DNA from: Rhaphigaster nebulosa
Lineage: Eukaryota > Arthropoda > Insecta > Hemiptera > Pentatomidae
Reading direction: 5' to 3'
NCBI GenBank assembly: GCA_948150685.1
Contig: OX411306.1
Coordinates: forward strand, 141,189,092-141,253,091
DNA length: 64,000 nt
The translations under genes and the position numbers were made by a program. Positions 1 through 12,100 of the stretch are shown one piece after another (positions within the stretch are counted from its first letter, which is position 1; every line of letters starts with the position of its first letter). A model generated the notes under the pieces. It was not told the DNA's origin, did not search any database, and saw only the letters and a program-made list of their open reading frames with translations.

Positions 1-132
1 GTAGGGTGGGCTCGAATAGGCAGTGACCTGGAGAAGGCAGATAGTCCACTGGGATGGGATACTTTTCTCACCTCTCTAACTAACTCCCTTTATCTCGAGT
101 AACTTAACAAATTTAAACTAATTGTTCATGTA

Positions 133-924
133 TTAGGTTGTTGCCGAAGTCCTTGTGCATGAGCATAATCCTAAATTCCAACTCTCATAATTATCCTATA
201 AGAATGTCTTTGTTCCTACTACTTATTTCAATGCTTGTTTACTAATCCTTTAATTTCTTGTGCCTTAAGATGGCTTTATGTGATCATTTACATTTTTAAA
301 ACGCACGTGCAATGTCAGAATACATTGTGATTACATATACATTTAAGCGCAAAGGCAGCCTCCGAAAAAATTTGTACCATGGAAGGTAAATCAATTATCC
401 ATCAAACACTGCCATACAATCCAAATCAAGTCACCCATCAGTCGTTGATGATGCCGTTCTTCTTGAATGTGTGAACCCACATGCAACTACTCATGATTTA
501 TCGGCCGTAGAAGAGAGTTTATGCAGTGCAAAGTAACCCGTATTGATCAACAGAAACCAAGCCATTTTGCAACACAACCATGCCCCTGCACATCGTTCTC
601 GTTTGACTAAGGAAAAATTATCAGAACTGAAAGGAGTAAATGTTTTGTCACATTTTGCGAATAGCCCAGATATTGCATCATCAGATTATGGTTTGTTTAG
701 ATCAATGACTCATTTTTTAAAGGGACCGATCTTTAATAATTACGAGGACGTAAAAATTGGATGTGAAGAGCTTTTTGTCTCAAACCCAAAGGAATGTTAC
801 CGGCATCAAATCCAATCACTGACAGGAAGATGGGTGAAATTAGTTAAAAAGAATGGATTTTACTTTGAAGAGTAGAATTCAATAATGTTTAAAATATGTA
901 ACAAGGACTTTTGTAACAACCTAG
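133..924 (+). mobile_element. Internally deleted mariner element
   Basis: A short mariner-type DNA transposon, 792 bp against the usual 1.2-1.3 kb. The ends are imperfect inverted repeats: TTAGGTTGTTGCCGAAGTCC on the left (from 133) and its complement near 901-924 on the right. Both sides are flanked by TA, the mariner target duplication. The only open stretch is the C-terminal part of the transposase (543-875). The N-terminal DNA-binding domain and first catalytic region are missing or unreadable, so the element is dead. Confidence 0.8.
543..875 (+). pseudogene. Mariner transposase, C-terminal fragment
   Basis: An open stretch of 110 codons matching the C-terminal catalytic half of mariner transposases. 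Residues 8-17 read LQHNHAPAHR where active members have an HDN core, so the second catalytic aspartate appears replaced by asparagine. The third catalytic site survives as SPDIASSDYGLF (about residues 41-52). The C-terminal tail (GRWVKLVKKNGFYFEE) is typical of the family. The apparent Met start is only the first ATG in the fragment. It cannot be functional because the N-terminal domain is absent. Confidence 0.75.
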
Positions 925-2100
925 TATATATACTTTTTTTTTTTTTAAATACCATCATCTATTGTTACTCTGCCGTATAATTTATATTAAAAACCTGTAT
1001 ACATATATATACAACTCATATAACTAAATATACAAGCAAAGTCAACATAACTTTTAAAAAAACATGTTGCTTAGAACTAAAGTTCAAAAACTTTAACAAA
1101 AACCTTTTTATAGACCAAGAGTGATAAATTTTTGGTTTTGGATTAATTATAAGATAAAAATGGTTTAAAATACATTTTAGACAGCATATTCTTTGAAAGA
1201 TTTTCCAGGGGAGTAAAGAATTTTCCCAGATCCTCCACCCGACTGAGGTGTATGGAAAGACACTCTGGTATTTTGGTTTTTGTACACCCTAATAAAAATA
1301 AAGGATGCTGCGCACGCTTATGGATTTTAATGTGGTTTTTTATGTAACAAAATTCATGAAATTTATTATTTTCTTGTATTTATTAACTTTAAAAATAATT
1401 GTATTATGCACAATATAAAAATATTATATGTCTGATGATGTATGTATTTTGTTTCCCACCCTTCTTTTTGAATCATTGCTTTGGGCACCAAACTGGCAGG
1501 TTTAAAAATGTATGTGGATTATTTACAAAATTTAACTATATAACCATCTAATTTTATTTAATTTTAATAATTAGAAATAAACAAACATAATTCATATATA
1601 ACAACATATTGTATCTATAAATTTAATACAACAGAAGTCATACTCTATCTAGCTGCTAGAAAAGGTACTATAAACTCTCTAAAACAACACTGGATGATAG
1701 CAAGGCCGAACTACCTCAGCAGTAAACCATCTTCAACCACCGAGGAAGACAGTTCTACTCCTTATACTGTACACTGGCCACAAGGCCCACATCTATGCCT
1801 AAAGCTCCGTCGCAAGAGCCTATCCCCTCATCTAATGCTGTAGTAGTATACCGTCGTCAGAGTTTGTCTTTTCAAACTACCAATGATTATATACAACAAA
1901 TTGCTAAGCTTATCTTAGTACTCCAATGTAAATATTAAGTAGCATTAAACAATAGTCAATTTGGATATTAAATACAAAATTACTATCAATGCCTGTCTTG
2001 ATATTATACCAAAAAATAAGATATTCAAATCAATAACCCTTACTTTAGCACATCTTCAAACCTTTTTATCTGACTACACCATGGCCACAAGGAGGATAAT
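925..2100. other. No gene seen; AT-rich flank
   Basis: This stretch lies beyond the 3' end of Nup214. No exon-like open frame with splice signals could be supported. Positions 1640-1870 are less AT-rich than their surroundings and may be an old transposon piece, but no family was recognised. Confidence 0.4.
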
Positions 2101-2560
2101 GTGTTTAATCTGACCATTTGTAGGAATGTAACGATTTTTTGAGCTAACGACTCAACTGAATTTGAAGTTTACTGGCTCAAATTATTCGTTGAGATCCAAT
2201 GAATGTTTTGAAACAATTTGAGCTGAAAATACTAAAGAAATATTGTATTAAATGTGTTTAATCTGTCCATCTGAGTGTATGTAAGGATTTTTTGAGAGAA
2301 TGGTCCAACTAATTTTGAAGTTTGATGGGTCAAATTACTCGTTATGATCCCATGAATGTTTTGAAACAATATTTTCTTAAAATACTAAGAAAATATTATA
2401 TTAAATGTGTTGAATCTGTTCGTTTGAGAGTATGTAACCATTTTTTGAGCCAATGGCTAAACCGATTTTTAAGTTTGATAGATCAAATTACTAAGTGAAT
2501 TCCCTTGAATGATTTGAAACAATTTGAGCTCAAAAAACTGAAAAAATATTTCATTATATT
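2101..2560. repeat. Tandem repeat, three copies of about 153 bp
   Basis: Three diverged copies start at 2101, 2254 and 2407, each opening with GTGTTTAATCTG or a close variant, which gives a period of 153 bp. Each contains a version of 'TTTTTTGAGC' and 'CCAATGAATGTTTTGAAACA'. No open frame runs through the copies. A short motif just beyond (AACGAATAACAA, about 2680) also occurs at the ends of the repeat at 32995-33980, so this may be part of a non-autonomous transposon. Confidence 0.75.
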
Positions 2561-3052
2561 TGGAGTATTTTCGACTTTTCATGATATTTTAAATCATATC
2601 ATATGTTAAATTCATGATCATATATAATAAAATATAAGTCACCAATACCTGAAAAATAAAAATAAAATCCTGACTACGGATAACGAATAACAAGTAAATT
2701 CTGTCCCGTGCATGTCAGCACAAAGAAAACTCCTTCCATCTCTGTGTGTAAACATAAAGAAAATAAATCAATATAAAAGTTTTACAGTCAGAAGAGTCTT
2801 GACTTTCGTTCGGGTATGGAAGACACCCATCTACTGTACCATGTTTCAATATTCATAGGCATCAACTAATAATTCACCAATGTGTTTACGTAGGTATGCA
2901 AGTGCATTGTACTCTTTAGGACGGATAGGGCTATACCTGTAGTCGGAGTTATATCTTTAATTAAATCATTTTTTTAACCTTTCCTTTAATAAAATGTATT
3001 GACAAAAATAAAAAAGAAGTAGAAAATATAGAATGTTTTAATTGAAAATATT

Positions 3053-3194
3053 TTAATAATCAGAATATAAATAAAAAAAATTAAATATTAAGGAATTACT
3101 TGATTGAAATATATTTCCTTGAGCTGATGGGCTTCCAAAACTAGGTGTACCTCCAAATAAAGACCCACCACTTGTTCCAAAATTACCACCAGAC
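3053..3194 (-). CDS. Nup214: Nup214 exon 18 (probable last coding exon)
   Basis: After an acceptor ending TTGATTAG the frame reads SGGNFGTSGGSLFGG and then SFGSPSAQG, continuing the FG pattern in the phase left by exon 17. It stays open to a TAA at 3053-3055. A possible donor (CAA|GTAATT, about 3090) precedes the stop, so a further small exon downstream is possible; vertebrate NUP214 ends in a short Gly/Phe-rich tail. The last residues before the stop are Phe/Tyr-rich and unlike the family. Confidence 0.6.
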
Positions 3195-6100
3195 CTAATC
3201 AACATACATATGTCAATATCTTTCATCACTAATTATTTAAAGTAATAATAAAACTGATAAATCCTCCAATAATAAAACTAAAAGCAATAATAGAAAAATA
3301 AAAGTAATATAAATAGAAATAAGAAAATTTGTATCATTAAAAAAATCAAATTATGATAAAAAATAAACTTACGAAGGAGTTTGACCAAAAACACTGCCTG
3401 TAGTTTGGCCAAAAGGAGATGACTTCTGTTGAAAACCATTTCCTCCAAAAATTGAACTTGTAGACGTTGTAGTTGTGGTTCCAAAAACATTTGTAGTAGA
3501 ACCAAAAACACTAGCTGTAGTAGATGTAGGGCTACATATTGGTTTACCAAAAAATGAATTTGTAGTTGAAGGAGTGCCAAAGCTGGAGCTGCCGCCAAAA
3601 ATAGAAGCAGCTGACTGATTTCCAAAGGAAGAGCTAGTTGTTGTAGGAGATCCAAAGAAAGAAGTGGATGAAAGAGCAGCTGCTGCTCCAAAAATTGAAC
3701 TTCCCTGATTACTTGGGGAACCAAAACCTGATGAAGATGTTGTGGTGTTAACAGTACCAAAAACAGATGAAGATGTTGTAGCATTAGATGGTCCGAAAAT
3801 AGAAGAACTAGTTGTACTAGGAGTACCAAAAACTGAAGAAGTAGAAGTGGCACTAGGAGTTCCAAAAAGTGATGATGTAGTCGTAGTATTCGAAGCTCCG
3901 AAAATTGAAGGAGTTGTTGAAGTGCTTGTTGTACCAAACACTGATGAGGCAGTTGTAGTACTCGCTGCTCCGAAAACTGATGACGTGGTAGTTGTGGTCC
4001 CAAAAAGAGATGATGTTGATGTAGTGTTTGCAGCACCAAAAAGAGAAGAACTAGTTGTAGTCCCAGTTCCTCCAAAAACTGATGATGAAGTAGTAGTCGT
4101 AGGTGTTCCTCCAAACACTGATGAAGCAGTTGTGGTGTTTGAACCTCCAAACACTGATGATGCACTTGTGGTATTTGATCCTCCAAACACTGATGATGCA
4201 GTTGTCGTATTTGACCCTCCAAACACTGATGATGCAGTTGTCGTATTTGATCCCCCAAAAACTGATGATGCAGTTGTCGTATTTGATCCCCCAAAAACTG
4301 ATGATACAGTGGTGGTAGCAGCTCCAAAAACAGAACTATTACCAAAAAATGAAGCAGAAGTCGTAGCTGATCCAAAAATTGATGCAGTTGTTTTAGGCGT
4401 ACTTCCAAATACTGAGGGTGTACTTTTTTCTTCCCCAAATATAGATGTTGAGGTAGTAACAGGAGTTGCTGAGAAAACTGAAATTGAAGTTACAGCTGTT
4501 GTGTTACTAGCTACATTACCAAATAAGGGAGATGTAGAGGATGTAATATGTAGAGGAGCTGATGAGGCAGAAGTAGAATAGCCAAATACTGATATTGCTG
4601 GAGTTGGTACTGTAGCAGTAGAAGAACCAAATATAGACACTGAAGTTGAAGTAGCAGGCTGACTTCCAAAACTTGATGTAGAAGTGGACTCAATGGTAGT
4701 AACAACTGAATCTGATGTAGTTGTAGCCAAAGAAACAGATGAAGTTGTAGAAGGTGCTGTACTAGTAGAACCAAAGACAGAAGAAGTAGTAACAGCAGTT
4801 GTAGCAGTACTAAAAATATTGGTATTTGTTGTTGCTGATGAAGAGCTGAAAACACGTGAAGATGGAGCTGATGAAGCGAATACTGGAGTGCCACTAAAAG
4901 TTGATTGAGATGAAACCACAGGGGTTTTCAATGAACCGAATACTGAAGTTCCACCAAATATAGAAGCTGAAGTAGTGGAGGATGATGTAGTAAGGGTACC
5001 AGAACCGATTAATGAAGAAACACCAGTCCAAGCAGGTATACTTGGCTCATGAGACACATCTACTTCTGTGGCAACTTTACTAGGGTTAATTTCGGGGGCA
5101 CTTTGAGATTGGGAACTAACTGGAAGTTGATTTAAGGATATAACAGAAGTAGAAACTGGAATAGAAAATAAGTTTGCTGAAAGGGAAGTTGTATTTTTGG
5201 GATTAGACTGAATTGAAACAACAGGAGAAACTGATGTTGATCCAATGGCAACTGAAGTAGAACTTTGGGCTCCTAAAGTAAAATTTGCTCCAAGAGTGCT
5301 ATTAGCTGGTATTGGTGTAATAGTCAGTGAGCTATTAATAGCACCAAATTGATTTGCACTAGACACTGAAAGAGGTAAATTTAATTGAAATGCAGATGTT
5401 GTTATAGGATTTACTGGAGCCACATTAGAAATAGTAGATGAAGGACTAGAAACTGCTGAATTCACGGTTGTAGTAGCAGTACCAAGAGCAGTTGAGGAGC
5501 TTGTCGATTTTACATTAGATGGATTGTAAATTGCTGAAATAGTAGTTATTACAGGCTCATTTAATTCCTTTTCTCCTGACTGAGAACTGACGAGAGAGCT
5601 TTTCTGATTAGCAGAAGAAAAGAGTGGATTTGAAGGTACAGAGTTCGATTGATAAAATATTGACTTTCCTGATGATTGGCTTCCACTCAAATTAAAAGAA
5701 AAAGAACTTACAGGAAGGGCAGAACTTGTGGTTGATCCACCTGAACCAGTGAAAATAGACTTAGAACTTGTTAATGTGGTTTTTACACTGGTAGAAATAT
5801 TTGATGGAGAGACATATATCTGACTAAATACAGGAGTTTGTGCACCCCAAGATGTAGATATGACATTTTCTTTCCCCCTAGCTTGAGCTTCTGATGGAAC
5901 CCCTTTGAAGAATGCAGGAGTTGGAATTGGTTCTTTTGCGACTGTACCAGGCACAAAAGATAATGAGCTGTGCTGAGTGCTAGAACCTGGGATGGTCAAA
6001 TCTACTGAAATATTTGCTGAGCTCTGAATTCCATTAATTTTATTTCCATCTACCACTTTTGTAATAGAAGTTGCTAAATTATTTTTCATAAGAGAATCTA

Positions 6101-9100
6101 ATGGAGAAAAATAATTGGATTCTGATGTTTTCAATACTTCACTATGAGTCTGAGGAGCTACAGGATTTTTATTTTCGACACTATGACTTACTTCACTTTC
6201 TTCTACAATAGCTGCATTAGTCTGACTTGTTTCTAAATGTCCATTACTCATATTACTCGTGAGAGTAAACAAACTTTTACGTGGTATTGAACTAACAGCT
6301 TTTTTAGGTGTTGCATGTAAATATGGCGTACTTTGCTTATTTGGAGAAATTACTCTATAAAATGTCTCATCTTTAGAAATATCACCATTCACTACAATTG
6401 CACTCTTCTTCGAAATCTTTGTTGTAATAACCTTGTGATTTTTATGCCATTGATGCAAAGCACTAACTTTATCTTCATTCAAATTTTTTTTAGCCATTCT
6501 CTTTGATAACATGATGTAGTTTATTGAAGCATCCCTAATGGATTTATCTTGAGGTAAATCAGTATCAGAAATACGAGTATCTAGTAGTCTTTCAGCAAGA
6601 GTAGACAATTCCAAATCACTGAAAAAAAGAAACAATGTAAATATACATACAAATAAATAATATGAAGAAATGTGATACAAACAGTAATTATTGAATGTTT
6701 ATTAAAAGCGATCAACTGTATTTTTGTGAAAATGTAAAGTTGCTACTATTTACCTGTGCATGGACTAAATTTACATTCCATTACTGACAAAATTATAAAA
6801 TTCTCAATCAGTAACGAATAATTGTTGATAACTTCACAATTTTGTTGATAATGAAGAGTAAATTTGGTTCAGGCACAGATATTAGCAACATTTTTTTTCA
6901 CAAAAATGTAGTTGATCACTTTTACTACCAAACCGACGATATTTGCATTCAAGAAGATTTTTAAAAAATGTATTTATTTATTTGGGGTTTAACCTCCTTA
7001 CCAGCTCCAATTAAGGCAAACAGAATAGGTTATTCCTAAAGGCTACCAACTTATTCTCACCAGAAAAATCTATTCAGGAAGATCCATAAAAAGAATACTA
7101 AATCATTTATACTTGGGAGAATAAACATATACCTAATTCATATATAAAATATCTAATGTTCTCCTTCCCTTCTTGCCAATGAGGACTAAATATCTTATCA
7201 TCCCACCAATGGAATGTCCTATCCCCTACACTTCAACTTATTTGGTTGTGATAACCTCAATTAGTACTCATTAGTCATAGTCTGAATTATGGACATTTAA
7301 ACACAATTTAGGTATCTTAATTTTGCTTTAACTTTTCAAGGAAATACATCCTTTGTCTTTTGGATATGGTCTGTAGAAATTTTTTATTTTGGTTGCTAAG
7401 CAAATCCCATCCCTAATTGGAAGTTAAAGATGACTGAAACTATCATCTAATACTTTCTAAGCATTTAGTAAAGCAAATGTCTTTTAGTAAAACAAAAATT
7501 ATGACTAACTCTTATTATTCACATGATTCATGAAACAATTAGTAAAAGCTCACATAAAAATATAACTTTAATATAAATTTATAAGCTCATTGGCTCCAGA
7601 TAAATAATTATTTTTACCAAAATTTTAAAATAATATATTATTAACATTTCAAAATTATGAGATAAAAAATACTCACTGCAAAAGCATAATATAAATAAAT
7701 ATAAAAATGTATTGAACTCAGAGAATTAAAATCTGGTAGAAGGATAAAAAAAATTAAATTAAATGTCAACTTTACAAAAAAATATTTCTCAAAACACTAC
7801 CAACATATGGAAATGTTATCTTAAACTGACCATCTGAGATATATCTAAAACTTAATAATAAAAAAAAAATCACTAAGTAGTTTTAATTATTTTAGTTTTA
7901 AAAAATAAAAAAATGAATGAAAGACATTGAATTCTAGCAAGAAATAAATTAAAAAATGAAGAACAATCATGGCGATGAGATGTGCTAAATAATTGATACA
8001 GACAAGAAATAAACTTAATAAACACAGCTACAATTTACCTATTAGTCGAAACTTCTCATTTGAACTTTTAAATAACGAGATACTTCAAGGAATCTAAGCT
8101 TACAAATCTGATAGAAGTTGACATTTACAAATGAAAAACTTTTTACTATTGTCGTTCTCAATTATCTTATTGAGATATTTTTAAAAAGACCAATAAGCTA
8201 CTAAAACAAACAAACATGTCTAAAAAAAAAATTTGTAGAAATTAAACAAATGTTTATGCCCAGAGAAGGACATGACTGGCTAAATGCTTATCAAAAAACT
8301 CAAGATTGAAGAGAGCCTGGATTCGGGGTAACCGACAGCATAACACATCCTCTAAAAAATTGGCAAAAGTTTCAATAAGAATTCATAAATTGAATTATCA
8401 ATATAAATAAAATGAATAAGCCAGTCAAGCATAAGCCCATGAAGGACCTATGGGGAAGGCACTGGAGCCGATGGAAACACGGGGGGAGAAGAAAGGTAAC
8501 TCATTTGTGACCTTACAGTATTTTTGGAAAATTATGTGGATAGAGATCCAACTGTCTGACTCAAATACATAAAAAATAAAACAATTAAAACTCTTACCAT
8601 TCCTTAAACTATTTTTTAACTATTATTCTTTAAAAAAAAAAAATTAATAATACGAGTTTGAGTGGAAATACAATAATACAAAGTATGAATATAAACTTTG
8701 TACTAATGCATGGATAAATTAAATATTAATAAATCTTTGTTTTCATATTTTATTTTTTTAACTGGTACAGTCCGTATTGAAAATCTACTAAATATACCTA
8801 TTAAAAAAATATATCAATGAGCGATTTAAACTTATGATTCTTTTTCTTATTGAAAAACAGGAAATGCCTCCCCATAGAAAATTAAATCAAATGAAAAAAC
8901 ATGTACAAGACTATATGGAGAAAAAGGACAATGAGCTTAGACTAAATTCTCTGAACTCCTACTTAAAATTAAAAAGGTGTGCCCAAAGAAACATAGAAAA
9001 GAATGAAAATTTCATTAATAAGGCAGATAAATGTAAATATTTGAATACAAAAAGTAATCAAACAATCAGGAGATTAGCCAGTTTCAGAAGAAATTCTCGT

Positions 9101-12100
9101 GAAAAGGTAAATAATTATTTTCTAAGATGGTAGAAAGATTTATTTCACAATAGGAAAAAATCGTTTTCGTTTGTGTGTTTTTTTTGTAAAATAGTCCTAA
9201 ATAATGTAAAAAATAATGAAATCTGTCGTTACACCACTCTATTATAAAGGTAAAGGTACTACCTTTCAAACCCCCTTCATTTTTGCACCCTACAATAACT
9301 GTATCTAATGCTGCTAGAAATTGAACATAGCAAATAATTATGACTCTTTTTACCTTTTATTATTAGTTGTAACAAAGTGTAATTCAACTCAGCAACATTA
9401 TTTCTGGAAGGTTTATTATTATTCTTAATTCTTCTTATAACTTATTCTTCCATAAGGCTGTCGGCATTTTTTAGTGGCGATAACTTTATTAAACTTCTTA
9501 CCAACTCTGATTTTTGTTTAGGGTGCGAAAAAGCATACGAAGGGGAGAGTAAATAAAGACATGACTGGATGAGGTACTATGCATACAATTTTCAAAAATT
9601 GATTTTTTTTTCTTCTACAGAATGAAGGTGTTCTGTTTTTATCTTCGCCTTATAACATTAGCAACCCAAGATCAATCGCAAGCAACCCAAGGTTAATCGC
9701 ATCATTTCTCAGTGGATTAGATAGACCATGTCTTTAAGAAGTTACATAAAAAAACTTGATATGTAATTTTCTCAAAGCTTTAAATTTGTAACATAATATC
9801 TTCATTCATTCGTGTCTTCAATTGAATATGTGGAAAATATATACATTGTCAAATAAAGATTATTCTTTAGTATAATTTTCGTTTGTTCAAGGTTATACCT
9901 CATCTAAAAAACAAATGGACCCAAACATCATCAGCATGGGATCTTGCTAATAAAACAGAACAAGAAAAAATAAGTAGATTGCGATTCAAATTTATCACAA
10001 ATGGTCCCAAAAAGAATAAAGAACAAATGCATAGTGATGAAAAACATTCCAAAAGTGGAGGACACAAATTTTCTAAAAAACGTAAAATGAAATCTAAGAA
10101 AAAAGTTCAAACAAAACCAACCCAATATTCTAAAACTACTAACAATGTTAAAACAAAGTTATCCAATATTTTTAGACCAATGTCTTCTAAAGAACTTAAA
10201 CCAAAGTCTCCCAACAATGTTAAATCTCCCACAAACATTACACCAAAGGATCTTAAAAGACAAATGTTCATAAAAAAACCTAAAGTAAAAACTCGACCAT
10301 TATTTGTTAAACAGTATAAAAAATCTTCAAATGATGTAAATAAAAACAATTAAAGGAAAAAAGAAAGATAAAAATCTACAAAACATTTATCTTCAGAAAA
10401 AAAGGGAAGCCCTTCCTAAATCTAAGTCTAATCTTTAGAAAAAGTTCAAAACTTAATCCATAACCATCATGCAAAATAAAATAAGGGGAGTATTTATAAA
10501 ATCAAAGAAAACAGAAAAAGTAAAATAAAACAAAATCCCCCAAAGATGCTACAATGAAACAAAAAAAACAAAACAACTCAATTCTTCAAAGAAACTTGAA
10601 AGAAACCTCATGAAAATATATTTTTTAAGTTAACTTTCAACCAAACTTAACAAACAAATTGTGCTGAAAATTTGAAAATAAAATGCCAAAAAAAGTGGAT
10701 ATGTATTACTTGTTTTATTAGGGTTTTATTTGATTTTTTATCTTAATATAAATTATTAAGAGAAAAAGTATCTCACTTGTATACGTTTCGTTTTCATGAC
10801 AAAGTATCTCACTTGTATACGTTTCGTTTTCATGACAACTTCAAACTCATGGAAGGAAGTTGACTACACAAACTTTTTAATAAGTATGAAATTTTTGGAT
10901 TAAATCGTTATTTTGTAAATTAAATCTGAAAGTAAGGAGAAAAAAAAAAGTTTGGAAGCATGTAACATAACTGTCATGATCCTGTTCCTAGAAAATGTCT
11001 GCAAGAAATGAGACGGACAAAATATGCTGTTATTTTGTATTTTAAGTGGTTAATAACCTTTAAAAATACGGGTCATTACCATCTGTATTGGCCTTCTATT
11101 TAATTATGTTCATTCAGCTATTGTTTGTTGCAATCTGTTTCCCCAAGTTTTTAATTCAAATGAAGTGGAAGGAATAAATAAATATGTTTTGTATTTTTTC
11201 ACAAGTGATTAAAACCATCTATGGGAGGGACTCCCACCCTCGTGCAATTATTACAAAAATTAAAAAATAGTTAAGTAAAAGAGACACTAAATTGTTTTTA
11301 ATAAAAAATTAATCAAAGCAAAAAAAATGCTGCTGCTGAAAAATGGCAAAAGGCTGCAGAAACGATAACAAAATATCAAACCAGCGTGACAGATGAAGCA
11401 AATCAATTTATGAAGCAACTCAGTATTCAATTTGCACTTGTCTGCCAATTCAAAGTGTGTGTGTTTCAAAATGGTGGCCAAAATAATTCGAAATTTTAGG
11501 CCTTTTTTTGTTGTTTTCACCTATAATTCCTAAAGGGTCCATTCTATTGAAACAGTTATGGTATATTAAATTAAAGAGTATTAAATTCTGTGTCTAATGA
11601 GTACCACAACTCAGTAATTTGGTTAACTGGTTGAGGTCAAAAGTGCCAGTCAAAAAATGACAATTTTGTCAAAAACAGAGACAGAGTACTATATATAAGT
11701 CTGCAGTTTGGAAATGAGAACTCTAAAAGAAAAACTCATAGAATAAAAGTTGTAGACGATCAAATTATACGTCCACTGAGCAAAAAAAAATTTTAAATTC
11801 GGTCCAGTGCATATCTCAAAATTGGCAATCTTCCGAACTCTGGCAATTGGTATAACAGCCCAATAGAGATATCATTTTGGTTGGCAAAAATTGAATTAAT
11901 TTTGATTTTCAGATATGTTGGATGTATTGTCCCTCTTGTGAAAAATCCAAATTTTTTGCCTCCTCCTACTTTTGCATTTTTCACCATCTTGAAAAACTGC
12001 TAAGACAAAGCTTTTTTTCTGTTTTTCCTCAGTAACTCACTTCCAGAGCATTTAAGGTAAACACTTGTCATTACCAATTTTAAATTATGTTAAATTTCCT

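Noticed and set aside
3742..4581. A 279-codon plus-strand open frame opposite the FG exon, plus two shorter ones (4103-4318 and 4684-4908)
   Set aside because: It is the antisense of the Nup214 FG repeats. Ser/Thr/Phe/Gly-rich codons leave few stop codons on the other strand, and its Asp/Val-rich 'protein' mirrors the same repeat unit.
3278..4894. Leu/Gln-rich minus-strand open frames (3278-4438 and 4511-4894)
   Set aside because: Alternative frames of the same Nup214 exon; composition is an artefact of the frame shift, and the FG frame has the homology.
9931..10349. Minus-strand open frames opposite the nested gene
   Set aside because: Phe/Leu-rich shadows of Lys-rich codons on the plus strand; no splice or start support.
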